Of a stretch of DNA of 45,059 nt, positions 8,611 to 17,223 are shown piece after piece. The stretch lies in NCBI GenBank assembly GCA_020073375.1, contig JAIQFG010000032.1, positions 1-45,059 on the forward strand. Direction: 5' to 3'. A program made the translations under genes and the position numbers. This DNA is from Terriglobia bacterium. Lineage in GTDB: Bacteria > Acidobacteriota > Terriglobia > Acidiferrales > UBA7541. The notes under the pieces are model-generated. The model was not told the DNA's origin. It searched no databases and was given only the letters and a program-made list of their open reading frames with translations. Within the stretch, counting starts at the first letter, position 1. Each line of letters opens with the position of its first letter.

Positions 8611-10203
8611 TCACTGCCGAGCGAGATGGGCGCTGGCTTCCTTTGCAGACTCTCTGACGTACGCCATCGGATCATTCAGCCGCTGTTTGACCAGGGCCAA
8701 AATCTCGCCGTCGACCTTGTCTATTGGCATTAGCGCAAAACCCATGCACGCCGAACTTCGAACTGCGGGGTCATAGTCGCTGGCAGCGAGTTTCAGGTGT
8801 TCAATCGCCTCCGGCGTCGCCAAGCGGCCTAGAGTCTGTACAATCCGACCATACTCAAAGATGCCCTTGGTCTCAGCCACCGGCACATTAATTGGACTGA
8901 ACTTCTTCGTAGCACGCTCTCTTAGGTCAACAAACCTTTCAACAGAGGCAAGAAGCAGCTCGAGATCCTCGGCATTCCCGATTTCAGCAAGGACGGAGAT
9001 CGAAGCATAGTCTGGATTTTCCTGAAAAACCTCTCGAACCTCCGGCAGCAAAGAAACAATTTTCAGTTTCTCGATTAAGTTAAGTGTGCGCCACCGTGTG
9101 TCCGAATCTCTAAGACCTTCACGCAATACGCTATCACCAAGATACTTTCCCCAAAGTTGACGCACTTGAACAAGCAACTCGGCTGGTTCATTGTTGATTG
9201 TTTGTTGCTTTTTCAAGAACTCGCCGATGTCATGCAGGGCGCAAAGTGTTCTCACGTCAGGGTTCCGCTTTGTCAGCATCCCGACGTATTGCTTTAGGAG
9301 AGCCTTGCCATCGGGCAGTTCGTCAATCCCGCCCAAAGGGTTCGGCTCGTTGATGAGCGTGTCCATGATTAGGAATATGGCTGCGTACACTCCGTTATCG
9401 GATTCTGCGAGACCAAGAAATTTGGAGAGATCTATATGCTTGGCAATCGTGAACGCAACTTCCATGGGAATGCCGCCATTATTTTCCATGCCGAAAACTA
9501 AAACCTTGCGTTGAACTTCAATGTCATTGATGAGATCGGGCTCGAATACGATCTGTTCGATTAGTTTAATCACTCCCCACTGCCTGGAAAATGGCAGCAA
9601 ATCCACCAAACAATGCTTCCATTCTGGTTTTGCAGTGGCGAAGCGTCGGAGGGCGTAAACGGAATAAAGCGTGAACTCCGGATGTCTGGCAAAAATCAAC
9701 AGGTCATGGAGTTTTTCTTCGCCGATACCGGACAAGGTTCCAATAGCAAGTCCCCATTTTACGGCCTCGTAATCCGGGCTACACTTCGCCATGGTCCAAA
9801 AAAGCCGGACCGCTTTGAATGAAATTCCCGACCTTCGAATATCTTCCAGCACTGAATCAACGCACCCTATCGCCCTCATACCATGCAACTTCGCGTCAAT
9901 TTGTTTCCATTCCACAATCGTTCCCTTGTCAATTTCTGCAAGGATGCGCTCAACGGCTTCCCGGCCCTTGTCTTGGCCTGAATGACCGCCCCAAACCGCA
10001 TCCATAGCACCAGCCGCAAACGATAATTCGGTGTCGACGCCCAGCTTGATCTTGGGGAACTGAGATTCGTCGATCTGACAGTTTGGATCGCGCATAATCT
10101 GTCCCGCGATGAGTTCGAAGAGGGGTTGAGAATCCGCATTCTTGCCGCGAAGGCCAAGATATTTAGCGGCACGGGCAAATATTGATCGAATGAGTGTGAG
10201 CAT
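8611..10203 (-). CDS. HEAT-like helical-repeat protein
   Basis: 530 residues, no signal peptide. The C-terminal part shows clear HEAT-type helices, for example GRLATPEAIEHLKLAASDYD then PAVRSSACMGFALM and NDPMAYVRESAKEASAHLA; the rest is helical and likely a continued solenoid. Such proteins bind other proteins; none of the visible sequence points to catalysis. By eye it looks poorer in GC than its neighbours, a hint of different origin. ATG 10203 lies 13 bases after the stop of the CxxCH propeller gene, so it could be transcribed with it, although the two look unrelated in composition. I do not recognise the N-terminal half. Confidence 0.8.
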   Translation of the reverse strand: MLTLIRSIFARAAKYLGLRGKNADSQPLFELIAGQIMRDPNCQIDESQFPKIKLGVDTELSFAAGAMDAVWGGHSGQDKGREAVERILAEIDKGTIVEWKQIDAKLHGMRAIGCVDSVLEDIRRSGISFKAVRLFWTMAKCSPDYEAVKWGLAIGTLSGIGEEKLHDLLIFARHPEFTLYSVYALRRFATAKPEWKHCLVDLLPFSRQWGVIKLIEQIVFEPDLINDIEVQRKVLVFGMENNGGIPMEVAFTIAKHIDLSKFLGLAESDNGVYAAIFLIMDTLINEPNPLGGIDELPDGKALLKQYVGMLTKRNPDVRTLCALHDIGEFLKKQQTINNEPAELLVQVRQLWGKYLGDSVLREGLRDSDTRWRTLNLIEKLKIVSLLPEVREVFQENPDYASISVLAEIGNAEDLELLLASVERFVDLRERATKKFSPINVPVAETKGIFEYGRIVQTLGRLATPEAIEHLKLAASDYDPAVRSSACMGFALMPIDKVDGEILALVKQRLNDPMAYVRESAKEASAHLARQ

Positions 10204-10216
10204 CAGATTTCATCGT

Positions 10217-11929
10217 CTACTCCAGCGGTTCGACTTTCATCATTCGCGCGGTACGGGTGTTGCACATCCATAGCGTCGTGCGGCTGGTGGTGGGATCGTA
10301 GGCGATTTTCTTGGAATCGAATTCAGTAGGCATCTGGTATTCGACAATTTCGCCGGTTTTGGGATCGAGGCGCATGAGGCGTTCGGACATGTTGCTGGTG
10401 GCGTAGACGTAGCCGTTTTTGTCGGGGGCGGAGACGGCGTAGGGGGTAGTGTATTTGCGCGGCGCGGGCCATTCCTGGAATTTTTCGGTGCGCGTGTCGA
10501 ACATGCCGATTTTGTCTCCGGTGAATTCGGCGAACCAGAAGCGGTCTTCAGGATCCATGCGGCCGCGGCGCGGGGAGGCGCGGGGCGTGGGGACCTGGAA
10601 GAATTTCGCTTCACCCGTTTTTGCGTCGATGCCGATGATGTAGGAGCCGCCGATGTCGGGGGCATAGGGATTGCCTTTCGAGTTGACCACCGTGAGGTCG
10701 ACGTACTGGCGGTGCGGGCCGGGGGGAAGGTTTGGAGATTTCTCCCAGCTGTAGGCGGCTTCGACCTTCATGGTTTTGGGATCGATGCGCGACCATCCGG
10801 CCCAGATTTTTCCATCGGGGCCGATGGTCATGAATTGCGTGCCGGCGCCCTCGATGGTGCTCACTTCCTGGGTCTTCGGATTGAATTTGGTCAGGACGAT
10901 CGCGGCGTTCGCAATGCGGCGCGGAAACCAGAGGTTATCTTCGCGGTCGACTTGAATGTCTCTCGCGCCCGGCAAATCTCCGGCCGGGACGGGCGGCAGG
11001 ACGTATTCGGTGAACGCTCCGGTCTTCGGATCCATTTTGCCGAAGAACATGCGGCTTTCGTCGGTGTACCAGATGGTGCCGGAGGAATCTAAGTCGAGGT
11101 CATGCGCGACGGTGTCGGGGCGGGGCATGTCGTACTGGGTGATGATGACGCGCGTGGCTTTGCCCTTGGGGCGCGGGAGAGTTTTCAGCTCGTAAGGCCA
11201 CTTCGTCTTTTCGCCGCTGAGATTGATGGTGGCAAGGTACTCGGCTAATTCTTTTTTCGGGACGCCGAAAGGCTCGCGGCCCCAGATCGGATTGGTGTCG
11301 GCGGCGGCAACCTGATCGGGAGGGCCGAGCTGTCCGCGGCCGCGGTGATCGGTGCTGACGGCGGAGCCATCAGTGTAGTACTTCTGCATGCGGGTGATCA
11401 GGTCGACGAATTCCTCGGGCGTGTGATTCGAGCGCACGACGCGTTGCCAGGTGTGGCAGTAGGCGCAGCTCACGGTTTGATAGATGACTTTGTCTTTTTG
11501 ATCGGGCGTGCCGGGGACGCTCATGGCCCATTCGAGGGAGCTGAGCTGCGCGGCAATATCCTTGGCCTTGACGAGCTTGAGGTCCGCGATCGCGGTCTTG
11601 CTTTCGGAGACGTTCGCCGAGGCGGGGCTTTTCAGGTCGTAGCCGACGGCGCGAATCGTGAAGGTGTACGCGCCCGGCTGCAGATGGGTGCTGGGGAAAC
11701 TATATTTTCCGTGCGCGTCGCTTACGACCGAGACGGTGAAATTCGCGCCGTCGCGGCGGGCGCTGACCACGACTCCCTCCATGAGGCCTTCCTGCTGGGA
11801 GCTGACTGTGCCCGCTAACGCGGCCGGAGCGGCGGATTGCGCGGGGGGAGTGGGAACGGCGCGGGCCACGGCGCCTGCCGACAGGCTGCCGAGAACACTG
11901 AGGGCGGCGATAAGGAAGTGTTTTGACAT
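10217..11929 (-). CDS. Secreted CxxCH propeller protein, virginiamycin-B-lyase-like (Vgb)
   Basis: 570 residues with three parts. A signal peptide (residues 1-24, ending about AVARA) is followed by a carboxypeptidase-regulatory-like domain (about 35-120: GVVVSARRDG, GKYSFPSTHLQPGAYTFTI). Near residue 155 comes SCAYCHTWQRV, a CxxCH haem c attachment motif, with a cytochrome-like helical region (HTPEEFVDLITRMQKYY). The rest is a Vgb/SMP-30 type propeller with repeated DLDSSGTIWYTDE, FGKMDPKTGAFTEY, MDPEDRFWFAEF and MRLDPKTGEIVEY. It is probably a periplasmic redox or binding protein; lyase activity is not implied by the fold alone. A promoter ends 8 bases before the ATG. The HEAT-like gene follows. 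Confidence 0.85.
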   Translation of the reverse strand: MSKHFLIAALSVLGSLSAGAVARAVPTPPAQSAAPAALAGTVSSQQEGLMEGVVVSARRDGANFTVSVVSDAHGKYSFPSTHLQPGAYTFTIRAVGYDLKSPASANVSESKTAIADLKLVKAKDIAAQLSSLEWAMSVPGTPDQKDKVIYQTVSCAYCHTWQRVVRSNHTPEEFVDLITRMQKYYTDGSAVSTDHRGRGQLGPPDQVAAADTNPIWGREPFGVPKKELAEYLATINLSGEKTKWPYELKTLPRPKGKATRVIITQYDMPRPDTVAHDLDLDSSGTIWYTDESRMFFGKMDPKTGAFTEYVLPPVPAGDLPGARDIQVDREDNLWFPRRIANAAIVLTKFNPKTQEVSTIEGAGTQFMTIGPDGKIWAGWSRIDPKTMKVEAAYSWEKSPNLPPGPHRQYVDLTVVNSKGNPYAPDIGGSYIIGIDAKTGEAKFFQVPTPRASPRRGRMDPEDRFWFAEFTGDKIGMFDTRTEKFQEWPAPRKYTTPYAVSAPDKNGYVYATSNMSERLMRLDPKTGEIVEYQMPTEFDSKKIAYDPTTSRTTLWMCNTRTARMMKVEPLE

Positions 11930-11937
11930 TTAGTTGA

Positions 11938-11966
11938 TTTCTAACATAGGCACTGGGCGCGGTCAA
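11938..11966 (-). promoter_or_regulatory. Promoter of the CxxCH propeller gene
   Basis: On the minus strand TTGACC (11966-11961) and TAGAAA (11943-11938) are separated by exactly 17 bases. The -10 ends 8 bases before ATG 11929, and no Shine-Dalgarno sequence precedes the start, so the transcript would be leaderless or nearly so. Confidence 0.5.
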
Positions 11967-11975
11967 TCAATTGGA

Positions 11976-12001
11976 GGTAGGACAGACACTCTTGTCTGTC
12001 C
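11976..12001. repeat. Hairpin repeat, family A, copy 1
   Basis: GGACAGAC (11980-11987), loop ACTCTT, GTCTGTCC (11994-12001), preceded by GGTA. It lies in the divergent spacer between the propeller gene and phhA and has a second copy 60 bases on. Confidence 0.8.
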
Positions 12002-12060
12002 GGTTTAGATCTACGGTGGGGCGCAAAAATACGGGCAAGCAAACCCATGAATGCGGTTTA

Positions 12061-12092
12061 TCGTAGGATAGATACTCTTGTCTGTCCTACGA
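12061..12092. repeat. Hairpin repeat, family A, copy 2, next to the phhA start
   Basis: TCGTAGGATAGA (12061-12072) pairs with TCTGTCCTACGA (12081-12092) with one wobble, sharing the core ACTCTTGTCTGTCC with copy 1. Its right arm ends only 11 bases before ATG 12104 and abuts the purine-rich ribosome binding site, so if transcribed it could influence phhA translation. An upstream frame beginning at 12047 reads through this repeat and is therefore not taken as the true start. Confidence 0.8.
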
Positions 12093-12103
12093 AAGGGGGA
12101 ACC

Positions 12104-12856
12104 ATGACAGGCAGATCCCTCGTCGCGGCGGAACCTTACCTCGTCACACAAGAATACCAAAACTATACGGCGGAACAGCAATCGGTCTGGTCGGAACTGG
12201 TCCGCAGGCGGCTGCCGCAGGTGCGGGAGCACGCGTGCCGCGAATTTCTGGAGGGGTACGAAATCATCGGATTGAGCAACGAACTTCTGCCCAATCTTCG
12301 GGAGATCACCGGGCGGCTGAAACCCAGGACGGGCTGGAGCACCACGGCCGTGAGCGGGTTCCTTCCGGGGGACGCATTTTTTGAAATGCTCGCGGCGCGG
12401 ATGTTTCCGACGACTACCTGGCTGCGCAGCCGCGATTCGCTGGCTTACATTCCGGAGCCGGATATTTTCCACGACGTGTTCGGACACGTGCCGATGCACG
12501 CGCATCCGGTGTTTGCCGATTTTTTGCAGCATTACGGGAGCGTGTGCTCGCAAATTCAGGACGCAAAAGAGCTGGAACGGCTGGGGCGGCTGTTCTGGTA
12601 CACGGTGGAATTCGGGCTGGTGCGGCAGGACGGCGAAATCAAGGTGTACGGAAGCGGCGTAATCAGTTCGCACGGAGAATGCAGCAACGTGATCGGAGGC
12701 GGGTGCGAGGTGCGGCCGTTTTCCCTGAATGAAGTGCTGGACACGCCCGTGAAGGTGGATGAGCTGCAGAAAGTGCTGTTTGCGATTGAGAGTTTCGATC
12801 AGGTGTATGAAGCGATTCAGGAAGCGGAAAAACAGATAAGACAGGTTTCGGAATGA
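12104..12856 (+). CDS. phhA: Phenylalanine 4-monooxygenase (bacterial aromatic amino acid hydroxylase)
   Basis: 250 residues. It converts phenylalanine to tyrosine with O2, Fe(II) and a pterin. The active-site stretch IPEPDIFHDVFGHVPM carries the two iron-binding histidines (HDVFGH), and the third ligand is the Glu of WYTVEFGLV. The later SSHGECSNVIGGGCEVRPF is the conserved C-terminal active-site wall. Length matches the monomeric bacterial catalytic domain without a regulatory ACT domain. I chose ATG 12104 because AGGGGGA lies 4-5 bases upstream and because the alternative start at 12047 would translate a hairpin repeat. No pterin-recycling gene (phhB) is in the window. Confidence 0.95.
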   Translation: MTGRSLVAAEPYLVTQEYQNYTAEQQSVWSELVRRRLPQVREHACREFLEGYEIIGLSNELLPNLREITGRLKPRTGWSTTAVSGFLPGDAFFEMLAARMFPTTTWLRSRDSLAYIPEPDIFHDVFGHVPMHAHPVFADFLQHYGSVCSQIQDAKELERLGRLFWYTVEFGLVRQDGEIKVYGSGVISSHGECSNVIGGGCEVRPFSLNEVLDTPVKVDELQKVLFAIESFDQVYEAIQEAEKQIRQVSE

Positions 12857-12922
12857 GCCCCTCACATTGCCCGTTTGAGTGGATGTTGAGACAGGGAAAA
12901 CCTCCGCTCGAAAGCGAACCGC

Positions 12923-13756
12923 TCACATATCGATGTTGGGTCCAAAATCTTTCGATGCGTTGACCGCCTCGCCCGGCTTGATTTGCAGGTTGCGGAATTC
13001 CAGTCTTCCCTTGCTGTCCCGCGCAGTGCGGCCGTTTCCTCTGCCGAAGAAATTGCGTTTCTCGTTCAAAGTTCCGACGGTGTGCGCGGATTGCAGGATG
13101 ATCGTGTATTCGCCGGGAGGAACATCGCGCAATTCAAAGTTTCCCTTTTCGTCCGCGATGGAATACGCGATGGCCGGGTATTGTTCCGGATTGGTGGCGG
13201 TTCCCAGCGCGGCGCTGGTGGCCACAAACGTTTGGTCGGGTGGAATTTCCACGCGCCCTTTGACAAGCCATACTTTACTGCCCGCGTCGGGCTTGTTGCC
13301 CGCATGGAAGTCGACGAAATAGGTGAGAGTGCCTTTGATGGTCGCGGCTTGCGATGGCTGCACGGTCATGGACGGAGATTGCGGCGACGAAGATTGTGAC
13401 GACGCCTGCGTACTCGCCGATGGGGGTTGCGCCGACGGCGGCTGTGCGGCTGGCGCCGGAAGCTGCGGCGGAACTGAAGCGCTCGGCCGAGCCGCGACCT
13501 GCGCAGGCGCCGGGGGAAGCTCCGGCAGAGTGATGGCAATCCGCCCGTCGCCGTAGGCGATGGTTCCGCGGAGGCTTTGCGCCAAGTCTTCCACGGCCAT
13601 GTAGTGCCGGCCGTCCATCTCCAGGACCTTGCCGTTGATGGGTTGGCCGTTGATCAGGATTGACGTGGAAGACGGAGCGGGGGCGTTTTTCTTGTTCTGT
13701 GCGGCGGCAGGAAGAGACAACAAAGCCAGCACAAAACCAAAATATGCAATTCTCAT
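12923..13756 (-). CDS. Secreted protein: copper-amine-oxidase-N-like domain, Pro/Ser linker, carboxypeptidase-regulatory-like domain
   Basis: 277 residues with a signal peptide (MRIAYFGFVLALLSLPAAAQ). Residues about 32-75 (SILINGQPINGKVLEMDGRH, VEDLAQSLRGTIAYGDGRI) resemble the stalk domain found at the N-terminus of copper amine oxidases. A linker of about 60 residues rich in Pro, Ser, Ala and Gln follows. The C-terminal part (KGTLTYFVDFH, GNFELRDVPPGEYTIILQ) is a carboxypeptidase-regulatory-like beta sandwich. No catalytic domain is present, so it is probably a binding or structural periplasmic protein. ATG 13756 has GAGGAG 9 bases upstream. It is convergent with phhA. Confidence 0.8.
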   Translation of the reverse strand: MRIAYFGFVLALLSLPAAAQNKKNAPAPSSTSILINGQPINGKVLEMDGRHYMAVEDLAQSLRGTIAYGDGRIAITLPELPPAPAQVAARPSASVPPQLPAPAAQPPSAQPPSASTQASSQSSSPQSPSMTVQPSQAATIKGTLTYFVDFHAGNKPDAGSKVWLVKGRVEIPPDQTFVATSAALGTATNPEQYPAIAYSIADEKGNFELRDVPPGEYTIILQSAHTVGTLNEKRNFFGRGNGRTARDSKGRLEFRNLQIKPGEAVNASKDFGPNIDM

Positions 13757-13832
13757 GACGGGAACTCCTCTATTCGCGGTACGGCAGGATGTGAGGTCAG
13801 GCCTATGCGCCGCTCTGGTCCGTTTAGAGCGT

Positions 13833-13859
13833 AGTGTAACACTCGAATATCGGTCACAA
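13833..13859 (-). promoter_or_regulatory. Possible promoter of the secreted two-domain protein
   Basis: On the minus strand TTGTGA (13859-13854) and TACACT (13838-13833) are 15 bases apart, with TG upstream of the -10. The spacer is short, so this is tentative. A normal leader of about 70 bases would follow. Confidence 0.3.
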
Positions 13860-13921
13860 ATCGCGATCTGCTCATTTTTTTGCGTTGCGATCCGCGGCTT
13901 ACAATTAGAGCTCGAAGGAAT

Positions 13922-15067
13922 CTACGCGAGGCGGAGATTTGGCTCGGCGTTCATCTCCGGTTTCGCCAAATCGCCCGCGAGCAAGTGGGAATAGGCGGCC
14001 GCGGCGATCATCGCGGCGTTGTCGGTGGAGAGAGCGCGGCTGGGGAAGAAGACCTCGACGCCCGCGCGGGCGGCTTTTTCCTCGAAGCGCTTTCGCAGTT
14101 CGGAGTTGGCGGCGACGCCGCCGGAAACCAGGACGGTGCGCGCGCCGGTTTCTTCGGCGGCGGCGAGCGTGCGCGTGACAAGATCATGCACGACCGCGGA
14201 CTGAAAATTGGCGATCAGGGCGAGCGTGCGAGGGCTGCACAGGGGCATCAATTCGGCGGCTTTGCGCAGGCCCTGCTGCAGGGCTTTCTTACGGGCTTCG
14301 ATTTCCTCGGTGAATTCTGGATGGGCGCGGACGTAATAGAGAACGGCGGTTTTGATTCCGCTGAAACTGAAATCGTGTGCATTGCCGCGAATTTTGACGG
14401 GGCCGAATTTTAGTTCGTCCTTGTCATGGCTCATGGGGGCGGAGGCGGCGACTTTTGCGGCGATCTGATCGATGATCGGGCCACCGGGGTAGCCGAGAGC
14501 GAGCAGGCGCGCGACTTTGTCGTAGGCTTCGCCGGCGGCGTCGTCGCGCGTGCCGCCCAGGCGGCGGAATTGAAATCCGGGCGCGGCCGCGCCTCCGTTT
14601 TCACTTGCGGACTGAACGTGATAGAGCAGCGTGTGTCCGCCGGAAACGATCAGGCAGATGGCGGGGAGCGCGGGGGCGCGGTGCTCGATGTGCGCCTCGA
14701 GAAAAACGGCGTGGACGTGGCCCTCGAGATGATTCACGGGGACGAGCGGCTTGCGCATTTCCTCCGCCAGAACTTTTCCGTAGGTGAGGCCCACCAGGAG
14801 CGATCCGACCAGACCCGGGCCTTGGGTGACGCCGACGGCGTCGATGTCGGCGAAGGTGAGGCCGGCCTGCAGCAGGGCCTCGCGAACAACGGGAACAATC
14901 TGGCGCAGGTGCTCGCGGGAAGCGAGCTCCGGGACGACGCCGCCGTATTTGCGGTGAACATCAAGCTGCGAAGCGACGACGCTGGACAGGATTTCGCGGC
15001 CGTCGGCGACGATGGCCGCGGCGGTTTCGTCGCAGGAGGATTCGATTCCAAGGATTCGCGTGGTCAT
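13922..15067 (-). CDS. tsaD: tRNA N6-adenosine threonylcarbamoyltransferase TsaD
   Basis: 381 residues. TsaD transfers the threonylcarbamoyl group to A37 of ANN-decoding tRNAs, with TsaB and TsaE. Visible hallmarks are GIESSCDETAAAIV at the N-terminus, the metal-binding NHLEGHVHAVFLE, LIVSGGHTLL, FSFSGIKTAVLYYV, VSGGVAANSELRKRF and SRALSTDNAAMIAAAAYSHL. It is slightly longer than typical (about 340) because of a loop around residues 190-210 with a Ser/Gly/Ala-rich insert. ATG 15067 gives the family N-terminus MTTRILGIESS; the frame extends to 15226 without support. TsaB and TsaE are not in the window. Confidence 0.96.
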   Translation of the reverse strand: MTTRILGIESSCDETAAAIVADGREILSSVVASQLDVHRKYGGVVPELASREHLRQIVPVVREALLQAGLTFADIDAVGVTQGPGLVGSLLVGLTYGKVLAEEMRKPLVPVNHLEGHVHAVFLEAHIEHRAPALPAICLIVSGGHTLLYHVQSASENGGAAAPGFQFRRLGGTRDDAAGEAYDKVARLLALGYPGGPIIDQIAAKVAASAPMSHDKDELKFGPVKIRGNAHDFSFSGIKTAVLYYVRAHPEFTEEIEARKKALQQGLRKAAELMPLCSPRTLALIANFQSAVVHDLVTRTLAAAEETGARTVLVSGGVAANSELRKRFEEKAARAGVEVFFPSRALSTDNAAMIAAAAYSHLLAGDLAKPEMNAEPNLRLA

Positions 15068-15181
15068 GTTTTTCTGTTGTAGAGAAACGTTTATGTTAGC
15101 ACAGCCGGACGACCGGAAATGCTGGGCTATCGCATAGAACAGGAATGGCATTTTATATGTCCCCTTCCGTACAAAAGCGGT

Positions 15182-15189
15182 GCTACACT
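15182..15189 (+). promoter_or_regulatory. Possible extended -10 promoter upstream of the radical SAM gene
   Basis: TGCTACACT (TG-n-TACACT) lies about 190 bases before ATG 15383; no clear -35 is seen. Within the 15068-15382 gap a 61-codon frame starts at ATG 15201, 11 bases after this -10, and ends at TGA 15384-15386, overlapping the radical SAM start as ATGA. That frame has no ribosome binding site and its product is Arg/Pro-rich, so I do not call it a gene. Nothing else recognisable lies in the gap. Confidence 0.3.
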
Positions 15190-15382
15190 CCCCTCGCACC
15201 ATGTATCCCTTCCGCCGCGCTCCCACGCGCGCCGGTTTTCAAGCCTTCACGCTGAGCCGTGGGCGAGCGCCAAGACCGTTCGAGTCCGGGCTCTACCTTC
15301 ACGCGGAACGTCGCAATCGGATCGGGGCGTGGAGCCCGCCGGAAAGCTGGAAAGTTAGACCGCAGTTGGAGAAAACAAAACC

Positions 15383-16954
15383 ATGAAAATCCTGCTCTAC
15401 AGTCCGGATAACGGAGTCACACGCAATTTCATGCCGCACCTCTGGATGTTCCTGCTGCAGGCGCTGACGCCGGCCGGGCACGAAGTGGTGCTGATCGACG
15501 GCAACGCGCAGCCGATGGACGAAGCGGGGATCGCGCGGTACGTGGTGGAAAATAAAATCGGGCTGGTGGGGATCGGGGCGATGACGCGGATGATCGCGAA
15601 AGCCTATCGCATGGGCGACGCTGTGCGCGCCGTGGGCGTGCCCGTGGTGATGGGCGGCCCGCACGTTACGGAAATGCCGGACGAAGCGCTGGGAAAAATC
15701 ACGGGGCGGCGCCATGCCGACGCCGTGGCTCTGGGCGAGGCCGACGAGACCTGGCCGAAGATTGTGGCCGACGCAGCGCGCGGCGAACTGAAGGAAGTGT
15801 ACGCCCCGGTGGACGCGTTCGGGCAGGACAAGAAGCCGTCCCTGCAGGACTATCCCGCGATACCGTGGGACACGATCGATTTGAAGCAGTTCAACATCGT
15901 TCCAAAATTTTTCAAGGCGATGCTGCAGAAGGTGGGAGCGGGATGGGGAACGTTCCGCATCGTGCCGGTGGAATCGGGGCGCGGATGTCCGTACGGGTGC
16001 GAGTTTTGCACGGTGACGGGATTTTTCGGGGACTCGATCCGTTTTCGCACCAACAAGAGCGTGGTGGACGAGTTGTTGCTGCTGAAGGCGCGCGCGAAGA
16101 GCGAGCTGGGGCAGATCGCCGTGTTTTTTATCGACGACAATTTCGCTATCAACGTGAAACGCACGAAATCGCTGCTGCGCGACATCATCGCCGCGGGCGC
16201 GCAGGTGCACTGGGTGGCGCAGATCAGCGCCAACCTGCTCCGCGACGAAGAACTGGTGGACCTGATCGCGGCGTCCGGCGGGAAATGGATTTTCATCGGC
16301 ATGGAGTCGATCGATCCGGCGAACCTTGCGGATGTGAACAAGGGGTTCAACAAGCCGGGCGAATACGCGGCCGTGCTGGAGCGGCTGGCAAGCCGCAACG
16401 TGTATGCGATCACCTCATTTATATTCGGGATGGATAACGATACGCCGGGAGTGGCGGACCGGACGTTGAAAGAAATTCGCACGTGGCCGCCGGGATTGCC
16501 GATCTTCGGGCTGCTCACGCCGCTGCCGGCCACGCCTCTGTACAAACGGCTGGAGGCGGCGGGGCGGCTGACGCGGCCCAAGCATTGGGAGGAGTTCATT
16601 CCCTTCGCGATGGCGCACACGCCGCTGAAAATGTCGGTGGCCGAGGCTCACGCCGAGGTGCGCCACGGGTGGAACCAGGCGTACAGCGCGGAGGCGATTG
16701 GGCAGGCAGTGCGGTCGGTGCCGGCCGAGCCGCTGGGATACCGGATCAATATTTTGATTTCGCGAATCTGTTTCCGCGGGATTTATTTTCCGCAGATGGG
16801 GCCGTTGTCCTGGCTAAAAGTGTTTGCCGAGAATCAGCAGACGATTGCGGACGTGGTGAAGGAAGGATTCCGCCAATGGATCAGCGGGTGGTGCAAGCGG
16901 CCGGCGGTTGCGGGCAAAGTGCAGGCGGCGCTTGGGGCACGGGGGGCGGATTAG
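15383..16954 (+). CDS. B12-binding domain radical SAM protein
   Basis: 523 residues. Residues 1-130 form a Rossmann-type cobalamin-binding domain (VVLIDGNAQPM, LVGIGAMTRMI, VVMGGPHVTEMPDE, ALGEADETWPKI). The radical SAM core follows with ESGRGCPYGCEFCTVTGFFG, a CxxxCxxC cluster, and FFIDDNFAINVKR, GMESIDPANL and TSFIFGMDNDTPG. The C-terminal part resembles DUF4070 regions found in this class. Such enzymes methylate unactivated carbons or build ring systems, e.g. hopanoid methylases and BchE; the substrate here is unknown. A GGAG about 10 bases before ATG 15383 supports the start. Stand-alone gene between tsaD and galU. Confidence 0.88.
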   Translation: MKILLYSPDNGVTRNFMPHLWMFLLQALTPAGHEVVLIDGNAQPMDEAGIARYVVENKIGLVGIGAMTRMIAKAYRMGDAVRAVGVPVVMGGPHVTEMPDEALGKITGRRHADAVALGEADETWPKIVADAARGELKEVYAPVDAFGQDKKPSLQDYPAIPWDTIDLKQFNIVPKFFKAMLQKVGAGWGTFRIVPVESGRGCPYGCEFCTVTGFFGDSIRFRTNKSVVDELLLLKARAKSELGQIAVFFIDDNFAINVKRTKSLLRDIIAAGAQVHWVAQISANLLRDEELVDLIAASGGKWIFIGMESIDPANLADVNKGFNKPGEYAAVLERLASRNVYAITSFIFGMDNDTPGVADRTLKEIRTWPPGLPIFGLLTPLPATPLYKRLEAAGRLTRPKHWEEFIPFAMAHTPLKMSVAEAHAEVRHGWNQAYSAEAIGQAVRSVPAEPLGYRINILISRICFRGIYFPQMGPLSWLKVFAENQQTIADVVKEGFRQWISGWCKRPAVAGKVQAALGARGAD

Positions 16955-17070
16955 ATTTTTTTGACAGACAAGACGGCGGACCTGATTTTCGTATTTCTAT
17001 TGCCCGCATTTCATCCAATTTTCTATTGGCCTGAAGCAAAATCCCAAATTTCGACGTTCAGCAGGCTTGC

Positions 17071-17145
17071 GTAGCGCCGGGGTATCGCCGGGAGTTTTGC
17101 ATGGGCCGGAATGGCGCTGGATTGCCGGCGGGACGCCGGCGCTAC
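17071..17145. repeat. Inverted pair of GC-rich palindromic repeats, family F
   Basis: GTAGCGCCGGGGTATCGCCGG (17071-17091 region) is matched in inverse orientation at 17124-17145, where the complement reads GTAGCGCCGGCGTCCCGCCGG. Each copy is itself palindromic. They lie in the 16955-17272 gap after the radical SAM gene; the remainder of that gap holds only the galU promoter. Confidence 0.7.
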
Positions 17146-17223
17146 CGAAATGGTGTGACCTTTACGCGGCGAACCCGATGGGCGAGAGATTAGGTTTTGG
17201 CTACGCATAGGGCATTGGATGGA

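Noticed and set aside
12047-12103. Longer N-terminus of phhA
   Set aside because: It translates the hairpin repeat; ATG 12104 has the good ribosome binding site.
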